DNA of 18,846 nucleotides from CAZCSK01 sp964501265 (GTDB lineage Bacteria; Actinomycetota; CADDZG01; JAHWKV01). The stretch is from positions 1-18,846 of the forward strand of contig CAZCSK010000041.1 of NCBI GenBank assembly GCA_964501265.1. The letters are read 5' to 3'. The notes under the pieces are model-generated. The model was not told where the DNA came from. It worked only from the letters and a program-made list of their open reading frames with translations, and searched no databases. Every line of letters starts with the position of its first letter. The stretch's first letter is position 1. Shown one piece after another: positions 8,238 through 15,120 of this stretch. Position numbers and translations under genes: made by a program.

Positions 8238-9337
8238 AGTTTTCGGGCGGGGCCCTAATCTACCTGCCCTACCTTCCTGCCTTCGTTGCGATTGTCGTGT
8301 TCTTCGTGCTGCTTGTGCGGCTTCGCAGGCGTCGGCCCTCCGAGCCCCCGGTTCCCGAACCCCCCGCCCTCGAACCCCCCGCCCTCGAACCCCCCGCCCT
8401 CGAACCCCCCACCCCCGTTGAAGCAGCCCCGGTTGAGGCCCTGCCCCCGCAGCCTTCGCGTTTATCTCAGGGCCTGGCCAAGACGCGAGGCGTTCTTGGG
8501 AGAAGTCTCGGAGCGCTTGCTCACCGAGATCGTCTGACGGACGAGTCCTATGACGAAATCGAAGAGTCCCTGATCCTTGCCGACCTTGGCGTCGGGGCAT
8601 CTGCAGACATTGTTGGAGTAATGAGGGCGGCCAACCCCCCGGCGGGGGCGGTGTCGGCTTTGCTCGAGAAGGAACTGACAAGAATTTTGAGCAAGAGCGA
8701 TCCGACTCTCAAGATCATTCCGGGCCCCGCCAATGTATGGCTGGTCACCGGTGTGAACGGCGCTGGCAAGACGACGTCGATTGCCAAGTTGGCGCATGCG
8801 CAGCTCCTCGAAGGACGCTCAGTGGTCCTTGCCGCAGCCGACACGTTCAGGGCCGCAGCCATCGACCAATTGGGAACCTGGGCCGAGCGCCTGGGCGTTC
8901 ACATGGTTCGTCACGCACCTGGCGGCGATCCTGGGGCGGTGGTGTACGACGCCATCGCTCACGCGAAAGCACGCGGGATTGACCTGGTCATCGTGGATAC
9001 CGCGGGGCGACTCCACACAAAGACGAACCTTATGGAGGAACTGAAGAAGGTACGGCGAATCGCCGAGCGTGAAGCCGGCCAGATCGCCGAGAGCCTCCTC
9101 GTGATCGATGCCACAGTCGGCCAGAACGGCATCGCTCAGGCGAGGACATTCTTCGAAGCAATCGAAATCACGGGAGTCGTGCTAACCAAACTCGACGGAA
9201 CAGCAAAGGGTGGGATCGTCGTGGCGATCCAGGAAGAGTTGGGCATCCCGGTGAAGGCGGTAGGCCTTGGCGAATCCATCGACGACCTGGAAAAGTTCGA
9301 CGCCGCCACGTTTGTGAGTGCGCTACTGGGTGCGTAA
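8234..9337 (+). CDS. ftsY: signal recognition particle receptor FtsY, membrane-anchored
   Basis: FtsY is the SRP receptor GTPase that docks Ffh-ribosome complexes at the membrane. The 367-residue protein starts with a hydrophobic segment (about residues 7-29) and an RLRRRR stop-transfer, followed by a Pro/Glu/Ala-rich linker (35-73), as in other membrane-anchored actinobacterial FtsY proteins, instead of the long acidic A domain of E. coli. The NG domain has the P-loop GVNGAGKTT (173-181), AADTFRAAAIDQL, the G3 motif DTAGRL (255-260) and G4 TKLD (318-321). The GTG start overlaps the smc stop by 4 nt and has no -10-like hexamer before it, so it is translationally coupled. The gene ends 34 nt before ffh, the partner GTPase. 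Confidence 0.96.
   Translation: MKFSGGALIYLPYLPAFVAIVVFFVLLVRLRRRRPSEPPVPEPPALEPPALEPPALEPPTPVEAAPVEALPPQPSRLSQGLAKTRGVLGRSLGALAHRDRLTDESYDEIEESLILADLGVGASADIVGVMRAANPPAGAVSALLEKELTRILSKSDPTLKIIPGPANVWLVTGVNGAGKTTSIAKLAHAQLLEGRSVVLAAADTFRAAAIDQLGTWAERLGVHMVRHAPGGDPGAVVYDAIAHAKARGIDLVIVDTAGRLHTKTNLMEELKKVRRIAEREAGQIAESLLVIDATVGQNGIAQARTFFEAIEITGVVLTKLDGTAKGGIVVAIQEELGIPVKAVGLGESIDDLEKFDAATFVSALLGA
8356..8412 (+). repeat. 15-bp tandem repeat in the FtsY linker (about 3.8 copies)
   Basis: Three identical copies of CGAACCCCCCGCCCT plus a partial fourth encode EPPAL repeats in the Pro-rich linker between the FtsY membrane anchor and the NG domain. Each unit is a multiple of three, so copy-number change keeps the frame and only alters linker length. 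Identical codons in every unit suggest a recent slippage expansion. Confidence 0.9.
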
Positions 9338-9359
9338 AGGACTCTTCGTGATCTGAACT

Positions 9360-9365
9360 TACAAT
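9360..9365 (+). promoter_or_regulatory. putative -10 hexamer for leaderless ffh
   Basis: TACAAT, a near-consensus -10, ends 6 nt before the ffh ATG. No Shine-Dalgarno is present, so transcription would begin at or next to the A of the ATG. No clear -35 box is seen. Confidence 0.55.
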
Positions 9366-9371
9366 TGACGC

Positions 9372-10706
9372 ATGTTCGAGGCTCTGGGTTCGCGGCTTGA
9401 TTCCGTCTTCAAGAAACTTCGCGGTCACGGCCGGCTAACCGACAAAGACGTCGACGTCGCGCTGCGCGAGATCAGACTCGCGCTTTTGGAAGCGGACGTA
9501 GCGCTGCCCGCCGTGAAGACTTTCCTAGCCAGCGTCAGGGAGCGTGCGGTGGGCGAGGACATCTTGCATTCGCTGACTCCAGGTCAGCAGGTCATCAAGA
9601 TAGTCAACGATGAGCTAGTCAAGATCCTGGGTACCAAGGTCGTCCCTCTCGAGAAGGCGCCCTCGCCTCCGACGGTAATCCTGCTCGCCGGTTTGCAAGG
9701 TTCAGGAAAGACAACGCTTGCGGCCAAACTCGGTCTTCACATCAAGAAGAAGGGCCAGCGCGTTCTGCTGGTGGCAGCGGATCTTGAACGACCAGCCGCG
9801 ATCAAGCAACTGCAGATTCTGGCAGAACGGGCCGGAGTGGCGATCCATGCAGACTTGGAGGCGACTGACCCGGTCGAGGTGGCCCGTGCGGGCCTTAACC
9901 GTGGCCGCCGTGAAGCCGATGTGGTCATCATCGATACCGCGGGCCGACTGCATATCGACGAAGAAATGATGGCTCAAGTGGCTCAAGTGCACAAGGCTGT
10001 TGAGCCTCATGAAGTCCTGTTCGTTCTCGATGCCATGACCGGCCAGGATGCGCTGAATTCCGCAAATGCCTTTTCGCAGACTCTGCCGCTCACGGGCATC
10101 GTCCTCACCAAGATCGACGGCGACGCCCGCGGCGGAGCCGCGCTGTCGGCCACAACAGTTACCGGACGGCCGATCAAGTTCGCGTCGAACGGCGAGAAGC
10201 TCGAAGATCTGGAGCCATTTCATCCTGACCGCATTGCATCGCGCATCCTGGGTATGGGCGATGTACTGACCTTGATCGAAAGAGCCGAATCGGTTGTCAC
10301 CGAGGAGGAAGCACAAGTTCAAGCGCGTAAGGTGATGGACGCAAGTTTTGACCTCGAAGACTTTCTCGAGCAGATGCAGAGCGTGAAGAAAATGGGTGGT
10401 TTGGGCCAAATGTTGAAGATGCTCCCGGGAATCCCCGGTGTGGGCAAGATTTCCGACGCCGACGTCTCAGAGACTGACTTGACCCGCGCCGAGGCGATCA
10501 TCCGCTCGATGACCCCTAAAGAAAGGGCAGACCCCAAGCTGATTTCCGGTCCCCGCCGATCGCGGATAGCCAAAGGTTCGGGAACGGGAGTACATCAAGT
10601 TAACGACCTGCTGAAACAGTTCGAAGCAGCGCGCAAGATGATGAAGCAAATGTCAAAACTGCGCCCCGGCAAAGGCCGAAAAGGCATGCAGTTCCCCGGC
10701 ATTTAG
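9372..10706 (+). CDS. ffh: signal recognition particle protein Ffh (SRP54)
   Basis: Ffh is the GTPase of the signal recognition particle. It binds 4.5S RNA and signal sequences and hands ribosomes to FtsY. The 444 residues form an N-terminal four-helix N domain (1-100), a G domain with GLQGSGKTT (107-115), DLERPAAIKQL, DTAGRLH and TKIDGDARGG, and an M domain (about 300-444). The M domain is Met-rich and carries the RNA-binding helix around SGPRRSRIAKGSG and VHQVNDLLKQF, ending in a basic Gly-rich tail. The ATG start follows a near-consensus -10 by 6 nt. The 4.5S RNA gene was not seen in the window. Confidence 0.97.
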   Translation: MFEALGSRLDSVFKKLRGHGRLTDKDVDVALREIRLALLEADVALPAVKTFLASVRERAVGEDILHSLTPGQQVIKIVNDELVKILGTKVVPLEKAPSPPTVILLAGLQGSGKTTLAAKLGLHIKKKGQRVLLVAADLERPAAIKQLQILAERAGVAIHADLEATDPVEVARAGLNRGRREADVVIIDTAGRLHIDEEMMAQVAQVHKAVEPHEVLFVLDAMTGQDALNSANAFSQTLPLTGIVLTKIDGDARGGAALSATTVTGRPIKFASNGEKLEDLEPFHPDRIASRILGMGDVLTLIERAESVVTEEEAQVQARKVMDASFDLEDFLEQMQSVKKMGGLGQMLKMLPGIPGVGKISDADVSETDLTRAEAIIRSMTPKERADPKLISGPRRSRIAKGSGTGVHQVNDLLKQFEAARKMMKQMSKLRPGKGRKGMQFPGI

Positions 10707-10715
10707 TTCCGATGC

Positions 10716-10721
10716 TAAACT
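10716..10721 (+). promoter_or_regulatory. putative extended -10 for rpsP
   Basis: TAAACT is preceded by TGC, giving an extended -10 (TGCTAAACT), and ends 9 nt before the rpsP ATG. It lies in the 24-nt gap after ffh. No Shine-Dalgarno is present, so the mRNA would have a leader of at most a few bases. Confidence 0.5.
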
Positions 10722-10730
10722 GCTGCACCT

Positions 10731-10982
10731 ATGGTTCGAATAAGACTTCGTCGTATCGGCAAGAAGAAGCAACCCACGTACCGGGTTGTGGTTGCCGACT
10801 CGCGCGCCCCCCGTGACGGCGGATTCATCGAGGACATCGGCCGCTATAACCCAAGGACGGAGCCTTCGGAGGTCGAGATCAACTCCGAGCGTGCGACTGA
10901 ATGGCTCAGCAAAGGCGCGCAGCCCTCAGATGCCGTCGTGAAACTTCTTCAAATAGCCGGTATCCAGCCCAAGTCCTCCTAA
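10731..10982 (+). CDS. rpsP: 30S ribosomal protein bS16
   Basis: The 83-residue basic protein has the bS16 hallmarks MVRIRLRRIGKKKQPTYRVV near the N-terminus, then VADSRAPRDG, IEDIGRYNP and a C-terminal GAQPSDAV segment. bS16 is an early-assembling protein of the 30S 5' domain. It heads the rpsP-khpA-rimM-trmD group. Its TAA stop overlaps the next ATG by one base (TAATG). Confidence 0.98.
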   Translation: MVRIRLRRIGKKKQPTYRVVVADSRAPRDGGFIEDIGRYNPRTEPSEVEINSERATEWLSKGAQPSDAVVKLLQIAGIQPKSS

Positions 10983-11218
10983 TGGGTTCGCGCGAAACGC
11001 TCGAATTCGTCGTTTCTTTTCTGGTTGACAACCCCGATGACGTACGCGTCGAAGAGGAAGATCAGGGGGGGACGATCCTCTACGACCTCTTCGTTCATTC
11101 AGACGACGTGGGAAAAGTGATCGGCCGCGGGGGCCGCACGGCGCGCGCGATCAGGGCAGTCGTCAAAGCTGCGGCCACCAAGGAGGACCGCAACGCCATC
11201 GTCGAGATAATCGACTGA
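10982..11218 (+). CDS. khpA: KH-domain RNA-binding protein KhpA
   Basis: This 78-residue single KH-domain protein contains the GXXG RNA-binding loop in KVIGRGGRTARAIR. It is invariably found next to rpsP in Gram-positive bacteria. In several species KhpA pairs with KhpB/Jag and influences cell-wall synthesis and division through RNA binding; here that role is inferred from family and position. The start is the ATG in the TAATG overlap with rpsP; the frame extends further upstream only as a shadow of rpsP. Confidence 0.93.
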   Translation: MGSRETLEFVVSFLVDNPDDVRVEEEDQGGTILYDLFVHSDDVGKVIGRGGRTARAIRAVVKAAATKEDRNAIVEIID

Positions 11219-11224
11219 TCGAAT

Positions 11225-11260
11225 CCAGGGCACGCCCAGAAGCTGCGAACCCCCCGGAAT
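11225..11260 (-). repeat. dispersed GC-rich repeat, short copy (A)
   Basis: This 36-nt copy between khpA and rimM shares the core CAGAAGCTGCGAACCCCC and the flank CCCCCCGGAAT with the copy at 15495-15581, lying in the same direction. It also keeps the outer CCAGGGCAC of that copy, so it looks like a derivative that lost the middle of the element. Strand is given relative to the copy at 12430. The final T is the first base of the rimM start codon. Confidence 0.75.
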
Positions 11261-11742
11261 TGATCGTCGTCGGCCAGATCGTCCGCGGTCACGGCATCCG
11301 AGGAGAGGTTGTTGTCCGCTCGGATACTGAAAATCCCTTGCGGTTTCGGATTGGCGCAGAACTACTCGTTGATTCGACTGTTCGCCAAATAATCGGAAGC
11401 CGTCCTCACGGAAAGATGTTGCTTGTTCATTTTCAGGATATTGAAAGTCGAACTGCGGCGGATCAACTTCGCGGTGCGTTCATCTTTGTCGACAAAGACG
11501 AGGTGCCACCGGCGAGGGAGGATTCCTACTGGGAGCACGAGCTTGCGGGTTGCGAGGTATTTGACTCCGATGGACACAAAATCGGAGTCATGACGGAGAT
11601 CGTCGAGCGCGCCGAGCAGGATCTCTGGCGAGTCACCAGCACTAATGGTGAAGTACTAGTTCCAGCCGTGAAGGACATCGTTATATCGGTAGACATCAAA
11701 GCCCGACGCATAGTTGTGGATCTTCCTGAAGGACTCTTGTGA
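11260..11742 (+). CDS. rimM: ribosome maturation factor RimM
   Basis: RimM helps mature the 3' domain of 16S rRNA and binds uS19. The 160 residues have an N-terminal RimM barrel (VVGQIVRGHGIRGEVVVRSD), the middle LRGAFIFVDKDEVP and a C-terminal PRC barrel (YWEHELAGCEVFDSDGHKIG… WRVTSTNGEVLVPAVKDIV). TTG at 11260 gives a normal-length N-terminus. There is no good Shine-Dalgarno; the upstream bases belong to the dispersed repeat. The frame stays open through the repeat, but I see no ATG, GTG or TTG upstream. The gene overlaps trmD by 4 nt (GTGA). Confidence 0.95.
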   Translation: MIVVGQIVRGHGIRGEVVVRSDTENPLRFRIGAELLVDSTVRQIIGSRPHGKMLLVHFQDIESRTAADQLRGAFIFVDKDEVPPAREDSYWEHELAGCEVFDSDGHKIGVMTEIVERAEQDLWRVTSTNGEVLVPAVKDIVISVDIKARRIVVDLPEGLL

Positions 11743-12410
11743 GATTCGACGTAATCACCATCTTCCCCGAAACCTTCGAATCGCCGCTGAAAGTCAGTTT
11801 GCTCGGGAAAGCGATCGAGAACGGGGTTGTCGAAGTTGGCGTGCACGATTTGAGGAACTGGGCCTCCCCAGGGGCGCACCGGGCGGTAGACGATGTTCCC
11901 TACGGCGGGGGGCCTGGAATGGTGATGATGCCCGGCCCGGTCGTCGAAGCGGTTGAAGCAATACTTCGACCCGGTGGGAGGGTGCTCTTGCTTTCGGCCG
12001 CGGGCCGTAGGTTCGAGCATTTCCTCGCAAAGGAGTTATCCCAAGCCGAACAAGTCGTGCTGGTCTGCGGGCGCTATGAAGGGATCGATGCGCGTGCCGC
12101 CGAGATCCTCGGGGCCGAAGAAATCTCGGTCGGCGACTTCGTGTTGGCGGGAGGAGAGACGGCCGCGCTGGTGGTCATCGAAGCGGTCTCCAGGTTGGTG
12201 CCGCAGGTCTTAGGCAACGACGAGTCCCTTGCCGAAGAGTCCTTCACGTCCGGTCTTCTGGAATACCCCCACTACACGCGTCCCAACGAGTATCGGGGCC
12301 ACGCGGTTCCCGATGTCCTTTTGTCGGGGGATCACGCCAAGATTGCCGCTTGGCGGCGGGAGCAGGCCGAGCGCCGCACGGCAGAGGTCCGGCCAGACCT
12401 ACTGGATTGA
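11739..12410 (+). CDS. trmD: tRNA (guanine-N1-)-methyltransferase TrmD
   Basis: TrmD methylates N1 of G37 next to the anticodon and prevents +1 frameshifting. The 223-residue SPOUT enzyme shows DVITIFPETF at the N-terminus, VDDVPYGGGPGMVM, the knot motifs LVCGRYEGID and EISVGDFVLAGGE, and the C-terminal TRPNEYRGHAVPDVLLSGDH containing the catalytic Asp region. All expected landmarks are present. The GTG start overlaps the rimM stop, so it is translationally coupled. Confidence 0.97.
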   Translation: MRFDVITIFPETFESPLKVSLLGKAIENGVVEVGVHDLRNWASPGAHRAVDDVPYGGGPGMVMMPGPVVEAVEAILRPGGRVLLLSAAGRRFEHFLAKELSQAEQVVLVCGRYEGIDARAAEILGAEEISVGDFVLAGGETAALVVIEAVSRLVPQVLGNDESLAEESFTSGLLEYPHYTRPNEYRGHAVPDVLLSGDHAKIAAWRREQAERRTAEVRPDLLD

Positions 12411-12429
12411 TCATTAAGGCGCATTGATT

Positions 12430-12503
12430 GCGGGGGTTCGCAGCTTCTGGCGCGCGCGGGTCCGTACATGAGGGGGCTGCTACCCCCCCCGCACCCCCCA
12501 AGC
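12430..12503 (+). repeat. dispersed GC-rich palindromic repeat, long copy (B)
   Basis: This copy lies between trmD and rplS, inverted relative to the other two. It shares a 22-nt identity (GGGGGTTCGCAGCTTCTGGC, then GC) with the complement of the 15495-15581 copy, followed by a diverged middle, GCTACCCCCCC and CCCCCAAG. GCGGGGGT at 12430-12437 can pair with AC(8)GC at 12482-12492, allowing extra Cs to bulge. There is no plausible coding content. Confidence 0.8.
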
Positions 12504-12515
12504 TCCTCTCTGCGT

Positions 12516-12579
12516 TATCATCGTTTCACTCGCTAATAGCCATGGGCCGATTCAATGACGCCCAATCCAAGGAGGAACG
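12516..12579 (+). promoter_or_regulatory. rplS promoter/leader with strong Shine-Dalgarno
   Basis: TATCAT at 12516-12521 is a possible -10. It is followed by a short leader ending in AAGGAGG (12569-12575), placed four bases before the TTG start of rplS. This is the strongest ribosome-binding site in the window and fixes the TTG as the start. No clear autoregulatory fold could be drawn. Confidence 0.5.
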
Positions 12580-12924
12580 TTGTCCAAGACCGATGCGCTG
12601 CTGCGCCCTACCCTTCGAGCCGACCTGCCCGATTTCCGGGCCGGCGACACCGTCAAAGTGCACGTGCGGGTCGTAGAAGGCGAGCGTGAGCGCGTCCAGG
12701 TGTTTCAGGGGGTGGTGATTCGCAGGCAAGGCGCCGGCATCCGTGAGACGTTTACCGTTCGCAAGATTTCCTTCAGTGTCGGAGTGGAGCGAAGTTTCCC
12801 CGTGCACTCTCCGCTCCTTTCCAAGATCGAAGTTGTGACGCGAGGCGACGTTCGCAGAGCCAAGTTGTATTACCTGAGATCCCGTGTCGGCAAGGCTGCC
12901 AAGATCAAGGAAAAGCGTGTCTGA
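12580..12924 (+). CDS. rplS: 50S ribosomal protein bL19
   Basis: bL19 sits at the 30S-50S interface. The 114 residues include LPDFRAGDTVKVHVRVVEG, RVQVFQGVVIRRQGAGIRET, FTVRKISFSVGVERSFPVHS and the C-terminal RRAKLYYLRSRVGKAAKIKE, matching the family throughout. It starts at TTG, decided by the AAGGAGG four bases upstream. It overlaps lepB by 8 nt. Confidence 0.98.
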   Translation: MSKTDALLRPTLRADLPDFRAGDTVKVHVRVVEGERERVQVFQGVVIRRQGAGIRETFTVRKISFSVGVERSFPVHSPLLSKIEVVTRGDVRRAKLYYLRSRVGKAAKIKEKRV

Positions 12925-13585
12925 GCAGTTGAGTACGGAACGCCACGACATTCTGCCCGAGCACTCCGAAGTCGTCCCGGAACGCAAGGAGGGTTTTGTC
13001 GACCTGCTGAAGGAGCTTCCGCTACTCGTTATCGTCGCATTCGGCATCGCGCTACTGATAAAGACGTTCGTCTTGCAGGCCTTCTTTATCCCGTCGGGCT
13101 CGATGGAAAACACCCTTCTGGTCGGAGACCGCGTTTTGGTCTCAAAGTTTGTGTATCGATTCACCGAGCCCAAGTACAAGGACGTGGTCGTTTTCGTTTC
13201 TCCCCTGGGAGGGACCAAGCAAGAGGCTGACAATGGCCTCGTTGGCAATTTCCTCCGAGATGCGGCGGAGGGCCTGGGCTTGCGATCGTCGGAGACGGAC
13301 TTCATCAAGCGGGTTATAGCGACCGAGGGGCAGACCGTCGAGGTCAAGGATGGCGCCGTTTTCGTCAACGACCGCAAACTCACTGAGCCCTACACACATG
13401 ACCAGACTCCGATGCCGAAGTTCGCCCCCGTCACCGTCGCCAAGGACACGGTCTTCGTAATGGGCGACAACCGGGGCAACTCGCAGGATTCCCGCGTCTT
13501 TGGGCCCATCCCCAAGTCAACCATTGTGGGACGAGCCTTCATTCTCATCTGGCCCCTCGATCGTCTGGACTGGATGAGCAACTAG
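12917..13585 (+). CDS. lepB: signal peptidase I
   Basis: This membrane protease removes signal peptides from exported proteins. With GTG 12917 as start (AAGGA about five bases upstream, overlapping rplS) it has 222 residues. A single transmembrane helix (about 33-53) precedes box B, IPSGSMENTL, with the nucleophile Ser62. Box D, FIKRVIATEGQTVEV, has the general-base Lys131, and box E is VMGDNRGNSQDSR (181-193). It has the Gram-positive topology with one N-terminal anchor. An earlier in-frame GTG at 12884 would add 11 residues inside rplS and is less likely. Confidence 0.95.
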   Translation: MSEQLSTERHDILPEHSEVVPERKEGFVDLLKELPLLVIVAFGIALLIKTFVLQAFFIPSGSMENTLLVGDRVLVSKFVYRFTEPKYKDVVVFVSPLGGTKQEADNGLVGNFLRDAAEGLGLRSSETDFIKRVIATEGQTVEVKDGAVFVNDRKLTEPYTHDQTPMPKFAPVTVAKDTVFVMGDNRGNSQDSRVFGPIPKSTIVGRAFILIWPLDRLDWMSN

Positions 13586-13617
13586 GGGAATTTCGTCTCG
13601 AAGACGCTCCTTGGCAG

Positions 13618-13623
13618 TAGGGT
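13618..13623 (+). promoter_or_regulatory. weak -10-like hexamer before rnhB
   Basis: TAGGGT ends 6 nt before the GTG at 13630 in the 44-nt lepB-rnhB gap, the same geometry as the ffh and comM elements. The sequence is a poor -10, so this is the least certain of the set. Confidence 0.3.
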
Positions 13624-13629
13624 CGACGG

Positions 13630-14331
13630 GTGCCCTTCAAAGCCACGTATCGGACCCGCACTTACTCCACGCGCAGCGGTCGCATCCGTCGGACAAATCC
13701 TGTACCAAGCATGCGAAACGAGCGCGCTCTGATCGAGGGCGGTGCTGATCTCATCGCCGGCGTCGACGAAGTTGGACTCGGCGCCTGGGCCGGCCCCTTG
13801 GCCGTCGGGATGGTCGTCTTTGAACCTGGCAAGCGCATCTACAAACTGCGCGATTCCAAACTCGTCGACCCGGCACGCAGACGATGGTTGTCGGAGCGAG
13901 TAAAGCAAGCATGCTTGTGTTGGTCGATCGGGATGTCCTGGCCCGATGAGATCGACGCAGTGGGTCTGTCAGAGGCGCAGCGCCGAGCTGCCCGCCGTGC
14001 GCTTGAGGGCCTGGCCACAAAGCCCGACGCATTCCTGCTCGATGGCAACTGGAACTTTCTTGGAGAATCGACGACAACAATCGTGCGCGGCGACTCTGAA
14101 TCGGTCTCCATAGCGGGAGCTTCGATCGTCGCCAAAGTTGTGCGGGACGAACTGATGTCGAATCTGGCGGACCTCTATCCGTTCTACCGTTTCGATTCGA
14201 ACAAGGGATATCCGTCGCCCCAACATCGATGGGCGCTCTCAGCCTTCGGACCCTCGCCTCTTCATAGGCGACTCTTCGCCCCCGTGCAGAAACTGATCGA
14301 CGAAGGCGTTCCGGGCCGCCTCCTAACCTGA
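13630..14331 (+). CDS. rnhB: ribonuclease HII with altered GRG motif
   Basis: RNase HII cuts RNA in RNA-DNA hybrids and starts removal of single ribonucleotides from DNA. The DEDD active site is complete: Asp46 and Glu47 in GVDEVGLGAWAGPL, Asp138 in LLDGN and Asp173 in AKVVRDELM; the C-terminal NKGYPSPQHRWAL is also typical. The usual Gly-Arg-Gly loop reads Gly-Leu-Gly (49-51). The start is either GTG 13630, giving a basic N-terminal tail of about 27 residues (other actinobacterial enzymes also have extra N-terminal residues), or ATG 13711, which also fits the family. The gene is convergent with DUF2017, with one base between the stops. Confidence 0.93.
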   Translation: MPFKATYRTRTYSTRSGRIRRTNPVPSMRNERALIEGGADLIAGVDEVGLGAWAGPLAVGMVVFEPGKRIYKLRDSKLVDPARRRWLSERVKQACLCWSIGMSWPDEIDAVGLSEAQRRAARRALEGLATKPDAFLLDGNWNFLGESTTTIVRGDSESVSIAGASIVAKVVRDELMSNLADLYPFYRFDSNKGYPSPQHRWALSAFGPSPLHRRLFAPVQKLIDEGVPGRLLT

Positions 14332-14332
14332 T

Positions 14333-14803
14333 TTAGTGCATGCACGCCTGTAACAGGCTGTCCTGCAAGGCCCCGAGCCAGTGGAGCACGGCCAGGGGCC
14401 ATTGCTTTGGATCGGATGGATCGGGAACGGTATCCATCATTTCCTCGGTGACGTCAAGGCGGACTCCAATCGAAAGACGCAGATCCGTCAGCAGGGTCAG
14501 CCAGGCGTTTAACTGATCCTCTTCGACCCTTCCCGCCCAGCCTGTCGGGCCGAGGCTTGACCGAGCGACCGACAGAGCGTGCCTCTTGGAACTGTCCAGG
14601 TCGCTTCGCACCAATTCATCGAACTCGCGAGCAACTTGTTGATCTTCCAGGCTTGCCGAAGGATAGAGGCGCGCGATCACCGGGTCGCCTGGATCGGCAG
14701 CCGAGTCGAGGACCTGTTCGTACTCGAGCATCAGTTTTAGAAGCAGCCCTGCCTCGTCCTTGCCGATCTCGGCTCGAACCTCGCCGCGGCGGCGTTTGAA
14801 CAC
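14333..14803 (-). CDS. DUF2017 family protein
   Basis: A 156-residue, largely helical protein with no signal or membrane segment (VFKRRRGEVRAEIGKDEAGL at the N-terminus; QWPLAVLHWLGALQDSLLQ near the end). It matches what I recall of DUF2017, an uncharacterised actinobacterial family usually encoded next to clpS. The start is GTG 14803, overlapping the clpS stop by one base (TAGTG) with AAAGGA upstream; an in-frame TTG at 14830 is less likely. Coupling to clpS suggests a link to ClpS/ClpAP proteolysis, but no function is known. Confidence 0.78.
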   Translation of the reverse strand: MFKRRRGEVRAEIGKDEAGLLLKLMLEYEQVLDSAADPGDPVIARLYPSASLEDQQVAREFDELVRSDLDSSKRHALSVARSSLGPTGWAGRVEEDQLNAWLTLLTDLRLSIGVRLDVTEEMMDTVPDPSDPKQWPLAVLHWLGALQDSLLQACMH

Positions 14804-15096
14804 TATTGATCCTTTGTCATGGTCGCCCAAAGGCCGTGGGCGTGCAGACGGAACACGTCGGCCTCCGCCTTCTCTCGGGAGCCGTTTGACACAACAGCCT
14901 TCCCCTTGTGATGGACATCGAGCATCAGGTTAGTTGCCTTTTCGAGCGAGTAGCCGAACAGTTTCTGAAGAACCCAAACGACATAGGACATTAGATTGAT
15001 CGGGTCGTTCCATACGATGACGACCCAGGGGACGTCGGCTTTGGTGTGTTCTGCCTGATCTGGTCGGTCGGTGGTGACGGGCGCGGTTTTTGTCAC
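14803..15096 (-). CDS. clpS: ATP-dependent Clp protease adaptor ClpS
   Basis: ClpS binds N-degron substrates and delivers them to ClpA or ClpC. The 97-residue protein has a flexible N-terminal tail (1-22), which the family uses to contact the Clp ATPase, then the core: VIVWNDPINLMSYVVWVL with the binding residues Asn30 and Asp31, LMLDVHHKGKAVV with the conserved His62, and a C-terminal HAHGLWATM. GTG 15096 lies 6 nt after a -10-like TAATCT with no Shine-Dalgarno, so the mRNA is probably leaderless. Cotranscribed with the DUF2017 gene. Confidence 0.92.
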   Translation of the reverse strand: MTKTAPVTTDRPDQAEHTKADVPWVVIVWNDPINLMSYVVWVLQKLFGYSLEKATNLMLDVHHKGKAVVSNGSREKAEADVFRLHAHGLWATMTKDQ

Positions 15097-15102
15097 CCCC
15101 CG

Positions 15103-15112
15103 AGATTACTAT
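15103..15112. promoter_or_regulatory. overlapping divergent -10 elements for clpS and yraN
   Basis: In the 24-bp gap between the two divergent starts, TACTAT (15107-15112, +) ends 8 nt before the yraN ATG. TAATCT (15108-15103, -) ends 6 nt before the clpS GTG. The hexamers share two base pairs and neither gene has a Shine-Dalgarno. Both messages would be leaderless, and polymerases on the two sides would compete. Confidence 0.55.
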
Positions 15113-15120
15113 TCCTCCCC

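Noticed and set aside
12412..12579. Autoregulatory leader for bL19
   Set aside because: The leader is short and no convincing conserved fold could be drawn; only the Shine-Dalgarno is supported.
12428..12676. Small + frame between trmD and rplS
   Set aside because: It translates the palindromic repeat and then runs out of frame into rplS; the composition is non-protein-like.
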